NCBI GenBank assembly: GCA_052386455.1 | Contig: JBQTKD010000002.1 | Location: 1-64,000 of the forward strand | Origin: JBQTKD01 sp052386455 | GTDB lineage: Bacteria > Actinomycetota > Actinomycetes > Sporichthyales > Sporichthyaceae | Direction: 5' to 3' | Length of the DNA stretch: 64,000 bases | Part shown: in pieces, positions 17,502 through 25,482 of the stretch | Layout of the letters: every line of letters begins with the position of its first letter | Numbering within the stretch: position 1 is the stretch's first letter | Notes under the pieces: model-generated | Told to the model about the DNA's origin: nothing | What the model saw: only the letters and a program-made list of their open reading frames with translations | The model's database searches: none | Position numbers and translations under genes: made by a program

Positions 17502-17903
17502 TCAGGCGAGGTGGCCGTACCGTGGCGCAGAGTCGATGACCCGCCGGTGCGCGGCCTCCCAGCGAGCCCAGGCCACGTCGAGCTGGGACGCGAGCAGGTC
17601 GATGGCGCCGAGCTGGCTGTCGGCGCACACGCCGCGCTCGGCCAGCCGCGCCGCGTTGGTCATGGCGCCGAGCACGTCGACGACCTCGCCGTAGGCGCGC
17701 CACGCGGCTTCCATGTCGGCCTCCGCGGCCGGGTCGATCGGCTCGGACGCAGCCGCGACGACCGGGTCGATCTGGGCGAGCGCCGCACGGGCGGGGCTCG
17801 ACTGCGGGGGGATCGCGGCCATGCGGGGAGCCCACGGGCCTTCGTCCTCGAGCTTGCGGCGCTGCTTCGCGAAGAAGGTGCGATGGGTGTCTTTCGAGAT
17901 CAC
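17502..17903 (-). CDS. Conserved hypothetical protein
   Basis: 133 residues starting MISKDTHRTFFAKQRRKLED. The protein is mostly helical, basic at the N-terminus and without membrane segments. GTG at 17903 follows GGGAGGG at good spacing, so the much longer open frame upstream, which runs antisense through the small Cys-rich gene region, is rejected. Function not recognised. Confidence 0.68.
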   Translation of the reverse strand: MISKDTHRTFFAKQRRKLEDEGPWAPRMAAIPPQSSPARAALAQIDPVVAAASEPIDPAAEADMEAAWRAYGEVVDVLGAMTNAARLAERGVCADSQLGAIDLLASQLDVAWARWEAAHRRVIDSAPRYGHLA

Positions 17904-18053
17904 TAGCCCTCCCGGACCTCGGTGTTCGTAGGCCCACCCTGCTCCGGCTGAGCACCTCCTGTACGCGAAATCCAGGCATCCGTCACTAGCCCAACCGGAG
18001 GAATCGCCCGAATTGACGGGTCCCGCGGCAGTTTCTCTCGGGCACAAACGGAC

Positions 18054-18083
18054 GCCGCCCGGCGCGTTGTGGCGCCGGGCGGC
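18054..18083 (-). terminator. Perfect 12-bp hairpin after the Cys-rich peptide gene
   Basis: Arms 18054-18065 and 18072-18083 (GCCGCCCGGCGC and its complement) with a 6-base loop, starting 14 bases after the stop of the 22-codon gene. It supports a short, separate transcript for that peptide. Confidence 0.7.
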
Positions 18084-18097
18084 AGGTGCGGTGTAGT

Positions 18098-18166
18098 TCA
18101 GCCGCAGGAGCAGCTGTTGCCGCAGTTGCACGGGTTGCAGGAGCAGCCGCCAGTCGTCTCGTCCAT
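18098..18166 (-). CDS. 22-residue Cys-rich peptide with three CxC motifs (metallothionein-like)
   Basis: The peptide starts MDETTGG and then has six cysteines arranged as C8-x-C10, C13-x-C15 and C19-x-C21, separated by Asn, Pro, Gly and Ser. A strong ribosome-binding site GGAGG lies seven bases before the ATG at 18166, and a perfect hairpin follows the stop, so this looks like a real small gene. Paired CxC motifs are how metallothioneins bind Cu(I) or Zn(II) through thiolates; mycobacterial MymT is a longer example. It is divergent from a DUF3105-DUF305 operon that also has metal-binding features. Metal binding is inferred from composition only. Confidence 0.65.
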   Translation of the reverse strand: MDETTGGCSCNPCNCGNSCSCG

Positions 18167-18201
18167 GGTGACCTCCGTAGGTAGGTGTCTCGACCTCCAT
18201 C

Positions 18202-18231
18202 ACCATACCCCCTCCCCGTATTGTTTGTCGC
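18202..18231 (-). promoter_or_regulatory. Predicted promoter with palindrome for the Cys-rich peptide
   Basis: On the minus strand a -35-like GCGACA (18231-18226) and a -10 box TATGGT (18207-18202) are 18 bases apart. The spacer holds ATAC-N9-GTAT at 18205-18221 with a C-run in the middle. CsoR/RicR copper sensors bind palindromes that end in GTA/TAC with GC-rich centres between the promoter boxes, so a copper-sensor site is possible, but only the outer four bases are symmetrical. Confidence 0.35.
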
Positions 18232-18298
18232 GGGTAGACCGCCAAACGCATCCGTGTCGAGCGGCAACGATTCGGGCACGTCGAGCGTCGCGCCGACG

Positions 18299-18326
18299 TT
18301 GGACGTGGTGTCGATCTCGGCATACT
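18299..18326 (+). promoter_or_regulatory. Possible promoter of the DUF3105-DUF305 operon
   Basis: TTGGAC at 18299-18304 and CATACT at 18321-18326 are spaced by 16 bases and lie about 45 bases before the GTG at 18372. The match to the sigma-70 consensus is moderate. Confidence 0.3.
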
Positions 18327-18371
18327 GGCCAGCGACGGCACGCAGGGACGCGCATCTCGGAGGCAGCAGCA

Positions 18372-19028
18372 GTGGGCAAGAAGTCACCGCAGGGATCGGG
18401 TCCGGCCGGCGAACGCGCCGCGCGCGTCGCGGCAATGAAGAAGGAACAGGCCCGCAAGGAGAACAAGCGTCGAGCCATCACCGGCGTGGCGATCGCCGTC
18501 GCGCTGAGCCTCGGCGCCGGCGTCATCGCCATCGCGGCGCTCAAGGGCGGCAACAACGACCCGGTCGACGCGACCGGCGAACTGGAGGGCGTCGCGAAGT
18601 CCACGCCGGACGCCGGCCACGTGACCGAGGACGTCGTGTACGACAAAACGCCGCCGGACGGCGGCAAGCACGACGCCGCGTGGGTCAACTGCAAGGTCTA
18701 CGAGAAGCCCATCCGCAACGAGAACGGCGTGCACGCGCTCGAGCACGGCGCGGTGTGGATCACCTACCGGCCCGACCTGCCGTCTGGCGACGTCAAGAAG
18801 CTGAAGGACAAGGTCCCGAACACGTACGGGCTGATGTCGCCGTACCCGGACCTGCCCGCGCCCGTCGTCGTCTCGGCCTGGGGCCGGCAGATGCAGATGA
18901 CCGGTGCCGACGACCCGCGCATCGAGCAGTTCATTCGTACCTACCGCCTGGGCAAGCAGGCCCCGGAGACCGGCGCGCAGTGCACGGGCGGTGTGGAGGG
19001 AAGCAGCAAGCCGGGGCAGGAACAGTGA
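18372..19028 (+). CDS. DUF3105 membrane-anchored protein
   Basis: 218 residues. A highly basic N-terminal 40 residues is followed by one hydrophobic helix (about 42-60), leaving the C-terminal domain outside the membrane. That domain has the DUF3105 signature WVNCKVYEKPI followed by HALEHGAVWITYRPD. Conserved His, Cys and Met residues suggest a metal site, but this is inference. GTG at 18372 follows GGAGG; the open frame upstream is not coding. It overlaps the next gene by four bases (GTGA). Confidence 0.85.
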   Translation: MGKKSPQGSGPAGERAARVAAMKKEQARKENKRRAITGVAIAVALSLGAGVIAIAALKGGNNDPVDATGELEGVAKSTPDAGHVTEDVVYDKTPPDGGKHDAAWVNCKVYEKPIRNENGVHALEHGAVWITYRPDLPSGDVKKLKDKVPNTYGLMSPYPDLPAPVVVSAWGRQMQMTGADDPRIEQFIRTYRLGKQAPETGAQCTGGVEGSSKPGQEQ

Positions 19029-19687
19029 CCGTGCAGGAGACCGCGCCGGCCGGCACCCGCACGAGAGCCGCCGCCGGAGGCCGCGGCACGGTCGCCGTGC
19101 TCGCGGTGCTCGTGGCGACCCTCGCCGCGGCGCTTGCGATCTCCTTCGCCCGCTGGCCGGACGGAGCCGTGGCGGCACCTGCAGACGACAGTGCCGCCGC
19201 GGGCTTCGCCCGAGACATGCAGGAGCACCACGGCCAGGCCGTCGAGATGTCGATGATCGTGCGCGACCGCACCGCGAACGAAGCCGTGCGCCGCCTCGGC
19301 TACGACATCGCGCTGGGCCAGCAGTACCAGATCGGCCAGATGGGCGAGTGGCTGCGGTTCTGGGGCCTGTCCCAGACCGGCGCGGGTCCCGCGATGGCGT
19401 GGATGGGCCACTCCGAGCACGCCGGGATGCCGATGGCGATGCCCGGCATGGCCAGCAGTGGCGACCTCGAGAAACTCCGCACGCTGTCCGACGGTCCCGC
19501 CGAGGTGCAGTACCTGCGCCTGATGATCGCCCACCACCGTGGCGGCGTGGAGATGGCGGAGGCCGCGCTCGCGCGTACCGACGTGGCCGTCGTCCGCGAT
19601 CTCGCGCAGAAGATGGTGTTCGCGCAGTCCGCGGAGATCGAGGCGATGAACGACCTGCTCGTCGCCCGCGGAGCTCAGCCCCTGTAG
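19025..19687 (+). CDS. DUF305 protein
   Basis: 220 residues: an N-terminal membrane helix at about 22-42, then a four-helix DUF305 domain of ferritin-like type. Both signature segments are present, DMQEHHGQAVEM and MIAHHRGGVEMAE. Between them lies a Met/His-rich loop (MGHSEHAGMPMAMPGM) of the kind that binds copper or silver in periplasmic proteins. DUF305 proteins are often found beside copper-handling genes. Start GTG at 19025 overlaps the DUF3105 stop, so the two are translated together. Confidence 0.88.
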   Translation: MTVQETAPAGTRTRAAAGGRGTVAVLAVLVATLAAALAISFARWPDGAVAAPADDSAAAGFARDMQEHHGQAVEMSMIVRDRTANEAVRRLGYDIALGQQYQIGQMGEWLRFWGLSQTGAGPAMAWMGHSEHAGMPMAMPGMASSGDLEKLRTLSDGPAEVQYLRLMIAHHRGGVEMAEAALARTDVAVVRDLAQKMVFAQSAEIEAMNDLLVARGAQPL

Positions 19688-19713
19688 TGCGGGCCCTCCT
19701 GACGAGTCGTCAG

Positions 19714-19756
19714 TCGCTCAGGCTCCTCACTCGTCCCTCGCTCGTCGCGTTCGCTC
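19714..19756 (-). repeat. 43-base gene-end repeat, copy 2
   Basis: Forty of 43 bases match copy 1 at 16124-16166. It lies just after the stop codon of the cation-efflux gene on the minus strand and next to the convergent DUF305 gene. Confidence 0.75.
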
Positions 19757-19762
19757 GGCCCG

Positions 19763-20815
19763 TCAGCGCGTGCCGGTCTCGTGTGCCCGATGCCCGGCCG
19801 GCTCGAGCTGGAACGTGGAGTGCTCCACGTCGAAGTGGCCGACGAGGCACCGCTGGAGCTGACAGAGCAGCGCGGCCGCGTGCCCGTCGGTGAAGCATTC
19901 GTCGTCCACCACGACGTGCGCGGACAGGCTCGGCAAACCCGAGGTCACCGTCCAGGCGTGCAGATCGTGGACCTCCTGCACGTGGTTCACGGACAGCAGG
20001 TGGGCCTGCACGTCGGCCAAATCCAGCTGGGCGGGAGTGCCCTGCAGGAGGATCCGGCCGGATTCGCGCACCAGGCCCCAGCCGGACACCAGCATGAGCG
20101 CGACGACGACGAGCGAGGCGATCGAGTCGGCCCGGTGGAAGTCCGTCAGCAGGATGACCACGCCGGCGACGGCGGTGCCGATGAACGCGTACAGGTCGGT
20201 CAACACGTGCTGGAAGGCGCCCTCGACGTTCAGGCTGGACCGGTTCGCCCGCGCCAGGACCGCGGTGGCGAAGACGTTGACCACCACGCCGACGATCGCG
20301 ACGATCAGCACCCCGGCGCCTTCGACGTCGGGTGGCTCGAACAGCCGCCGCACGGCCTCCACGGCGATCAGGACGCCGACGACGAGCAGGGTCACCCCGT
20401 TCGCGCAGGCGGACAGGATCTCGGCGCGCTTGAGCCCGTAGGTCCAGCGGTCGGTGGCGGGCCGAGCGGCCAGGCGCATGGCCCACAGCGCCGCGGCGAT
20501 CGCCAGGGCGTCGGTGAGCATGTGGCCGGCGTCTGCGAGCAGGACCAGGGAGTCGATCGCGAGGGCAACGATCACCTCGCCGACCATGAACCCGGACAGC
20601 AGGATCAGCGCGATCCAGAGGTAGCGGCGGTCCGCGTCGACGTCCACGCCGTGCCCGTGCCCGTGCCCGTGCCCATGACCGTGGCCGCGCCCCCTGGCGC
20701 GGCGGCGAGCGGCGCGGCCGCCGTGGTCGTGCTCGTGGTCGTGTTCGCGATGCACGTTGTGCGCGTCCGGCCGCGACTCGTCGGCACAGAGCGGCGATCG
20801 CGGCGTCTCGGTCAT
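19763..20815 (-). CDS. Cation diffusion facilitator (CzcD/ZitB-like zinc exporter)
   Basis: 350 residues. The N-terminal 55 residues are very His-rich (HDHEHDH, then an uninterrupted Gly-His run at 44-54), followed by six predicted membrane helices. The transport-site motifs are H96xxxD100 in helix II (DAGHMLTD) and H201xxxD205 in helix V (HVLTD), the His-Asp pairs that select Zn/Cd in CDF exporters. The C-terminal cytoplasmic domain is present. It likely exports zinc or a related divalent metal. It is divergently adjacent to no regulator; 30 bases separate it from the TlpA-like gene downstream of it in coordinates. Confidence 0.92.
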   Translation of the reverse strand: MTETPRSPLCADESRPDAHNVHREHDHEHDHGGRAARRRARGRGHGHGHGHGHGHGVDVDADRRYLWIALILLSGFMVGEVIVALAIDSLVLLADAGHMLTDALAIAAALWAMRLAARPATDRWTYGLKRAEILSACANGVTLLVVGVLIAVEAVRRLFEPPDVEGAGVLIVAIVGVVVNVFATAVLARANRSSLNVEGAFQHVLTDLYAFIGTAVAGVVILLTDFHRADSIASLVVVALMLVSGWGLVRESGRILLQGTPAQLDLADVQAHLLSVNHVQEVHDLHAWTVTSGLPSLSAHVVVDDECFTDGHAAALLCQLQRCLVGHFDVEHSTFQLEPAGHRAHETGTR

Positions 20816-20845
20816 CTCGCTTGAGACTGTAGCCGCGGAGCCTCG

Positions 20846-21451
20846 TTACACGGGTTCGGCTAGTACTTCCGAGATCAGACCCACGAAGGTCAGGCGGGTG
20901 GTTCCGCCGATGACCCGGGCGGCGACACGACCCTGCCGGTCCAGGATCAGCGTGCTCGGGATGGCCTTTGGCGGCAGCGTGTCGCGGAAGGTCAACTGCA
21001 GGCTGCCGTCCGGATCGAGGAAGCTCGGGTAGGTGATGGCGAAGCGTCGTTCGAAGGCCTCGGCTGCGCCGGCGGCATCGTCGCGGGTGTTGATGCCGAA
21101 AAACTGGACCTCCTGCGCCTTGAGCTCCTGCCACGCAGCCTCGAGGTCCGGCGCCTCCTTGCGGCACGGCGCGCACCACGATCCCCACACGTTGAGCAGC
21201 ACCACCTTGCCGCGATAGTCCCCCAGGCTCAGCGTTCCGCCACCGAGCTTCGGCCCGCTCATCGAGATCGGTTCGCCGCGCTGGTCGGGCTTCAACTGGG
21301 TGACGGTGCCCGCACCCTCGATGAAGCCCGGCCCGGCATCGGCCCCCGGTCCCCCCGCCCCGCAGCCGAACAGGACAAGTCCGACCACGCTTGCCTTCGC
21401 GACACCGCGCAGTAGGCGGCGGCCGTTGGATGCGATGGACGAATGGAGCAC
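20846..21451 (-). CDS. TlpA/ResA-like thioredoxin lipoprotein
   Basis: 201 residues. A signal sequence ends in the lipobox LFGC with the lipid-modified cysteine at residue 30. The thioredoxin-like fold has WCAPC with the redox cysteines at 93 and 96 and a cis-proline in AIPSTL. Members of this family reduce disulfides outside the membrane, for example in cytochrome c maturation or copper-site assembly. No cytochrome biogenesis gene is adjacent. It lies upstream of the cation exporter on the same strand. Confidence 0.9.
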   Translation of the reverse strand: MLHSSIASNGRRLLRGVAKASVVGLVLFGCGAGGPGADAGPGFIEGAGTVTQLKPDQRGEPISMSGPKLGGGTLSLGDYRGKVVLLNVWGSWCAPCRKEAPDLEAAWQELKAQEVQFFGINTRDDAAGAAEAFERRFAITYPSFLDPDGSLQLTFRDTLPPKAIPSTLILDRQGRVAARVIGGTTRLTFVGLISEVLAEPV

Positions 21452-21539
21452 GGCGCAACCTTAGGCGTGGCGTAGGGTGCGCCGTTCGACAAGGCCCCAG
21501 GGTCGCCGCAATCGGCATTCCGCGCCCGGCGGCCGGGCC

Positions 21540-22370
21540 TTACTTGAGCCTTTGCACCGCATCGGCCAGATCGTTCGACATGAAGCCGTCCACCCCGGCG
21601 TAGCGCGCGTCCTCCAGCGAGATCCGCGACGATTCCGTCGGAACAACCTCCTGCCCGCGCTGTTGCGCCCTGCGCACGAGCTCCACGGTCACGGGAGTGT
21701 CCCAGGGAAACAGAAACGGGTACTTCGAGGCCCAACCCTCGTTCGCTCTGGAGTTGACGAACGTGAGACCGACGTTGGCCGCGCCCTCCTTGCGCAGTTC
21801 GTCGAGAGCGGCGGCGCTCGAACTGTAGAAGACAACGTGGCCGCCGCGGTTGAGGCCGTACTTGTTGACGGCCTTGAGGTACTTGGCCGCGAGGCCCTTG
21901 CCCGACGGGGTCTTGACGTGGACGTAGCCGCGCTTTCCCGCGTCTCGGATCTTCTCGAGCATCTCGTAGAGATTGGGCACCGGACTGCCGTCCAGGGTCT
22001 TGCAGGCGCGGACGTAGTCGTAGCTGCGTTCCTTGACCAGGCCTGTGCAGTTGGTCGTACGTGCCGCCAGGTTCCCGTCGTGCAACACCACCAGCCTGCT
22101 GTCCTCGGTGACGACGACATCGAACTCGACAGCGTCGGCTCCCTGGTCGAAGGCCGCCTGGAGTGCGGCGGGAGTGTTCTCGCCGATGGAAGTCGAGGGA
22201 GCCCCACGGTGTGCAATCACTTCGACGGCGTAGGCAGTCCACGACGCGGGCATCGGCGCGGGCTGCGTGGGAGCCGAATGCGCAACGCCTCCCACCACGA
22301 CTGCGCTCACCGAGACAACGGCCGCGCACACCGCGAGAGCGACGGCCCTCTTGCTCGACACCGAGTGCAT
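21540..22370 (-). CDS. Secreted glycerophosphodiester phosphodiesterase
   Basis: 276 residues with an N-terminal signal peptide (hydrophobic core at about 8-30, HSAPTQ around the cleavage region). The GDPD catalytic set is present: HRGAP with H54 and R55, E64 in ENTPAAL, E82 and D84 in VEFDVVV, and H97 in LVVLHD. It should hydrolyse deacylated phospholipids such as glycerophosphocholine, or glycerophosphate polymers, outside the cell. ATG at 22370 follows GGGGAGAG. A role in turnover of wall glycerophosphate made by the TagF-like enzyme at 30509 is possible but unproven. Confidence 0.9.
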   Translation of the reverse strand: MHSVSSKRAVALAVCAAVVSVSAVVVGGVAHSAPTQPAPMPASWTAYAVEVIAHRGAPSTSIGENTPAALQAAFDQGADAVEFDVVVTEDSRLVVLHDGNLAARTTNCTGLVKERSYDYVRACKTLDGSPVPNLYEMLEKIRDAGKRGYVHVKTPSGKGLAAKYLKAVNKYGLNRGGHVVFYSSSAAALDELRKEGAANVGLTFVNSRANEGWASKYPFLFPWDTPVTVELVRRAQQRGQEVVPTESSRISLEDARYAGVDGFMSNDLADAVQRLK

Positions 22371-22551
22371 GCAACTCTCCCCAAGACAACGTGACGAACG
22401 CACGCGCTTGGACGGGTCCCTCCCCTGGGAAGTTCCGCAACTTACGGCCGGCTCGAATGCCCAAAAGGACCACTGCGCCCATCGGCCGACAAGTCGACCT
22501 GCCCGAAGCGGGAACTTGAACCGAGGCGGTGAAGCCGTTGATAAAGCGGGG

Positions 22552-22635
22552 TGCCCGGGACGGGATTCGAACCCGTACTCCCTTGCGGGAAGCGAGGTTT
22601 AAGCTCGCCGTGGCTGCCGGTTACACCACCCGGGC
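22552..22635 (-). tRNA. tRNA-Leu (anticodon UAA)
   Basis: The minus strand folds into a cloverleaf with acceptor GCCCGGG/CCCGGGC, anticodon stem GCGAG/CTCGC with loop CTTAAAC (anticodon TAA), a long variable arm (TTCCCGCAAGGGA) typical of leucine tRNAs, and the T-loop GGTTCGAATCC. CCA is not encoded. UUA is very rare in such GC-rich genomes, so this is the counterpart of streptomycete bldA. Confidence 0.93.
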
Positions 22636-22674
22636 GGGTATACAGAACCTATCGCCGAGCAACTGCGGGGCGGG

Positions 22675-23022
22675 TCAGCCCTGCTCGTCCTCGATCACCG
22701 ATTCGAGTAGCCCGGCGATATGCGCGAAGCCAGCGCGCAATTCGCCGCGTACATCCGCGAACTCTGCGCGCATTTCGGCGAAACCGGCGTCCATCCGCCG
22801 CCCCTGCTCGACCTGAGTTTGGTGTAACGCGTTGATCGCGCCCAGGTGCGCCCGAAGCTCGGCGCGGACCTCCGAGACGTCGTGATCCGCTCCAGAAGCC
22901 AGGACACGTGCAGCTTGCGCATCGGTCTTGGCCTGGACAGATTGCTCGCGAAGCTGCGCAACCTCGACCTCGAGGGCGCTCACGCGCTGCTCCAGGTCAC
23001 CGGGCGGGTCCTTGGGGGTCAT
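22675..23022 (-). CDS. Small coiled-coil protein
   Basis: 115 residues, nearly all predicted coiled coil: heptad-like LEQRVSALEVEVAQLREQ in the N-terminal third, then a central Ala-rich stretch and a second helix rich in Arg/Glu. No membrane segment. ATG at 23022. Similar short proteins without known function occur in other actinobacteria. The gene is alone between tRNA-Leu and the 23065 gene. Confidence 0.7.
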   Translation of the reverse strand: MTPKDPPGDLEQRVSALEVEVAQLREQSVQAKTDAQAARVLASGADHDVSEVRAELRAHLGAINALHQTQVEQGRRMDAGFAEMRAEFADVRGELRAGFAHIAGLLESVIEDEQG

Positions 23023-23064
23023 GGAACGAGAGTAGATCGGGCCACCGACAGAATCGAGGTCGCT

Positions 23065-23667
23065 TCAGAAGGGCAGTTCCACCGTCGTGGTGATTCGGGT
23101 AAGCGCCGGTCGCGGCGGGACGGAGCCGAAGCCGAAGCGGACGGGCGGGGCGACCGGGGCGAGTAAGCCGAGATCGGTGCCGTCGAGGGTGGCGGTCAGC
23201 GCGACGATCGGGTGGAGGTCGCGGGCGCCGTACCACTCGCGGCGGCCGTTCCCCGCGCTGCCGCGCGTGCGGACGCCGGGCAGGACCACGCGTGCGGGGC
23301 GGTCGACTAGCCCGATCCACCAGGGGCGTCCGGCGAGGAAGCTCGGGACGAGACGAAGCAGGCGACCGAGCCGGCCGCGGGGGCCGAGCTCGAATCGCAG
23401 CGAGAGGCCGGGGGCTTCGACGTGCCAGGCCTCGCCTCGCGCGGCCGAGACCGGGCCGATCTGCACGGCGTCGAACTGGTAGGTCGCGGCGACGAACTCG
23501 GCGATCTCGGCGGTGGGCGCGAGCAGGACGCGGTGGCCGTCGGCGCGCTCGAGCATGACGTCGGTGAAGGCGCCGAACGGGCTCGCGGGCCAGTGTCCAA
23601 CGACGATCCGCACCCCGGCGGCGGTGCCGAGGCCGGCGATCCACCCGTCGAAGACCAGGCGCGTCAC
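23065..23667 (-). CDS. Conserved hypothetical protein
   Basis: 200 residues, beginning VTRLVFDGWIAGLG and containing a region with DVMLERADGHRVLLAPTAEIAEFV and later PWWIGLVDRPARVVLPGVRTRG. No membrane helix or known catalytic motif is seen; similar proteins occur widely in actinobacteria. GTG at 23667 has GGAG seven bases before it; the alternative GTG at 23691 lies inside a long palindrome and is rejected. Function unknown. Confidence 0.75.
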   Translation of the reverse strand: MTRLVFDGWIAGLGTAAGVRIVVGHWPASPFGAFTDVMLERADGHRVLLAPTAEIAEFVAATYQFDAVQIGPVSAARGEAWHVEAPGLSLRFELGPRGRLGRLLRLVPSFLAGRPWWIGLVDRPARVVLPGVRTRGSAGNGRREWYGARDLHPIVALTATLDGTDLGLLAPVAPPVRFGFGSVPPRPALTRITTTVELPF

Positions 23668-23680
23668 CCCGACACTCCAT

Positions 23681-23738
23681 CTTCTGTGCACGTGTGCGCC
23701 CTACGAAGGCCTTCGTAGGGCGCGACGCGGTGCAGAAG
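23681..23738. terminator. Long palindrome downstream of the UDG gene
   Basis: The core 23696-23723 is a perfect 28-bp palindrome without a loop (GCGCCCTACGAAGG and its complement). Outer arms CTTCTG (23681-23686) and CAGAAG (23733-23738) pair as well, with imperfect pairing between. It sits 9 bases past the UDG stop and probably ends that operon. Confidence 0.6.
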
Positions 23739-23746
23739 TTGCGTGT

Positions 23747-24559
23747 TCACAGGCCGGCGGCCTCGCGGGCCCGGCCGAGGACGTGGTCGAGCATCGGCTC
23801 GGTGAGGCGGCCGGTGAAGGTGTTCTGCTGGCTGGGGTGGAAGGAGCCGAGCAGCAGGATCGGGCCGTGGGGGCCGGTGAGCTCGGCGGAGGCGTCGTGA
23901 CCAAACTTCGGTCGCGGCCGGGGAACCGCGACTTCGTTGGCGGCGAGCCCGGCGATGGCCGCGGCCCAGCCGAACGAGCCGAGGCACACCACAACGCGGA
24001 CCGACGGGAGCACGAAGGCGAGCTCGCGGTGCAGCCACGGGGCGCAGTCGTCGCGCTCGTCGTTGGTGGGCTTGTTCAGCGGTGGCGCACAGCGGACCGC
24101 GGCGAGCATGCGGGCGCCGAGCAGCCGTTGTCCGTCGCCGGCGTGCGTCGAGGTCGGCAGGGCGGCGAGGCCGACGCGGTGCAGCGAGGCGAACAGCCAG
24201 TCCCCGCTGCGATCGCCGGTGAAGACCCGGCCGGTGCGATTGCCGCCGTGCGCCGCGGGCGCGAGACCGACCAGCAGCACGCGGGGGGCGGGGTCGCCCC
24301 AGCCGGCGATCGGCCGGCCCCAGTACGGCTCGTCTGCGTAGGCGCGGCGGCGTTCCACCGCAACCTGTTCGCGCCACTCCACCAGCCGAGGGCAGGCGCG
24401 ACAGACGGACTGACGCGCCGTCAGTTCGTCGAGGGAATCGGCGGATTCGGCCAACACGACGACTGTCGCGGCGTCGGTGGCCACGGGGGTGTCCGGGGCC
24501 GCCGGGTCCTCCGGCCACCCGGTACCGGGTGGTGCGAAGGGCAGCGGCGAGGCGGTCAC
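23747..24559 (-). CDS. Uracil-DNA glycosylase, family 5 (UdgB)
   Basis: 270 residues. Two cysteines in CRACPRL at 53 and 56, with two more in the second half, form the 4Fe-4S cluster typical of thermostable family 4/5 UDGs. The motif GLAPAAHGGNRTGR is diagnostic for family 5, which lacks a polar catalytic residue in motif A and removes uracil, hypoxanthine and other deaminated bases. The C-terminal motif HPSQQN is present. GTG at 24559 overlaps the Ppx/GppA stop by four bases, so it ends the eno-divIC-DUF501-ppx gene string. Confidence 0.9.
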   Translation of the reverse strand: MTASPLPFAPPGTGWPEDPAAPDTPVATDAATVVVLAESADSLDELTARQSVCRACPRLVEWREQVAVERRRAYADEPYWGRPIAGWGDPAPRVLLVGLAPAAHGGNRTGRVFTGDRSGDWLFASLHRVGLAALPTSTHAGDGQRLLGARMLAAVRCAPPLNKPTNDERDDCAPWLHRELAFVLPSVRVVVCLGSFGWAAAIAGLAANEVAVPRPRPKFGHDASAELTGPHGPILLLGSFHPSQQNTFTGRLTEPMLDHVLGRAREAAGL

Positions 24560-25482
24560 GACGCCAGGCCGGCGGCAATGCCGTCGAGGATGTCGTGCTC
24601 GGAGGCGATGAGGTCCGGGTCGCCGAGGGCGTGCAGCACACGGTCCAGCACGAGGGCGCCTGCGCCGATGACGTCGACCCGGCCGGAGTGCATGACGCCG
24701 ATCCGCGCGCGCTCGGCGCTGGTCGAGGCGAGCAACCCGGCGCCGATCTCGCGAATGCGGGCCGTGGAGACGCGCGCCTGGTGGATCCTGTCGGAGTCGT
24801 ACTCGTCGAGACCCAGCGCCATCGCGACGAGCGTCGTGACGGTGCCCGCCACGCCGACCACCGAGCGCGCCTGCGCAAACGGGACCGCGGCGGCGGCCAG
24901 GGCGATGGCGGCGTCGACGTCGGCGATCGCAGCGGCGATCTCCTCGGTACTGGCCGGGTCCGAGTGCAGGCGCCGTTCGCGCATCCGTACACAGCCGACG
25001 TCGACCGAACGGGCCGCTTGCGGTGCACCGTCGCCGAGCACGAACTCGGTGGAGCCCCCGCCGATGTCGAAGACCAGGTACGGGCCGGCGTACCCGGCGG
25101 CGGCAAGGCCGGCGGTGGCGCCGGCGAAGGACAGCGCGGCCTCGACCTCGCCGGGAACCACTTCGGGTTCGACGCCGAGGATCGCGCGCATCCCGGCCTG
25201 GAACTCGGAGCGGTTGGCCGCGTCGCGGGTGGCACTGGTGGCCACGATGCGCAGCGCGTCCACTCCCCCGACGCCCTCGACGAGTGCGGCGTACTCGCGG
25301 GCGGCCGCAAAGGTGCGCTCCAGCGCGTCGGGGGCCAGGCGGCCGGTGGCGTCGACGCCCTGCCCCAGGCGATTGATCCGCATGACCCGTTCGACGTCGC
25401 TCAGCGTGCCGTCGGAACCGACGGCGGAGATCAGCAGGCGAATCGAGTTCGTCCCACAGTCGATGGCGGCTACTCGACGCAC
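24556..25482 (-). CDS. Ppx/GppA-family exopolyphosphatase
   Basis: 308 residues of the ASKHA fold. Phosphate 1 motif DCGTNS is at residues 8-13 and phosphate 2 motif DIGGGSTE near 145. It corresponds in position and length to M. tuberculosis Rv1026 (Ppx2), which hydrolyses polyphosphate or pppGpp. It lacks the C-terminal HD-like domain of E. coli Ppx. GTG at 25482 overlaps the DUF501 end by 13 bases. Confidence 0.92.
   Translation of the reverse strand: MRRVAAIDCGTNSIRLLISAVGSDGTLSDVERVMRINRLGQGVDATGRLAPDALERTFAAAREYAALVEGVGGVDALRIVATSATRDAANRSEFQAGMRAILGVEPEVVPGEVEAALSFAGATAGLAAAGYAGPYLVFDIGGGSTEFVLGDGAPQAARSVDVGCVRMRERRLHSDPASTEEIAAAIADVDAAIALAAAAVPFAQARSVVGVAGTVTTLVAMALGLDEYDSDRIHQARVSTARIREIGAGLLASTSAERARIGVMHSGRVDVIGAGALVLDRVLHALGDPDLIASEHDILDGIAAGLAS

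Noticed and set aside
18185..18371. Plus-strand extension of the DUF3105 and DUF305 frames
   Set aside because: Both domains have good GTG starts with ribosome-binding sites; the upstream sequence carries the divergent promoters.
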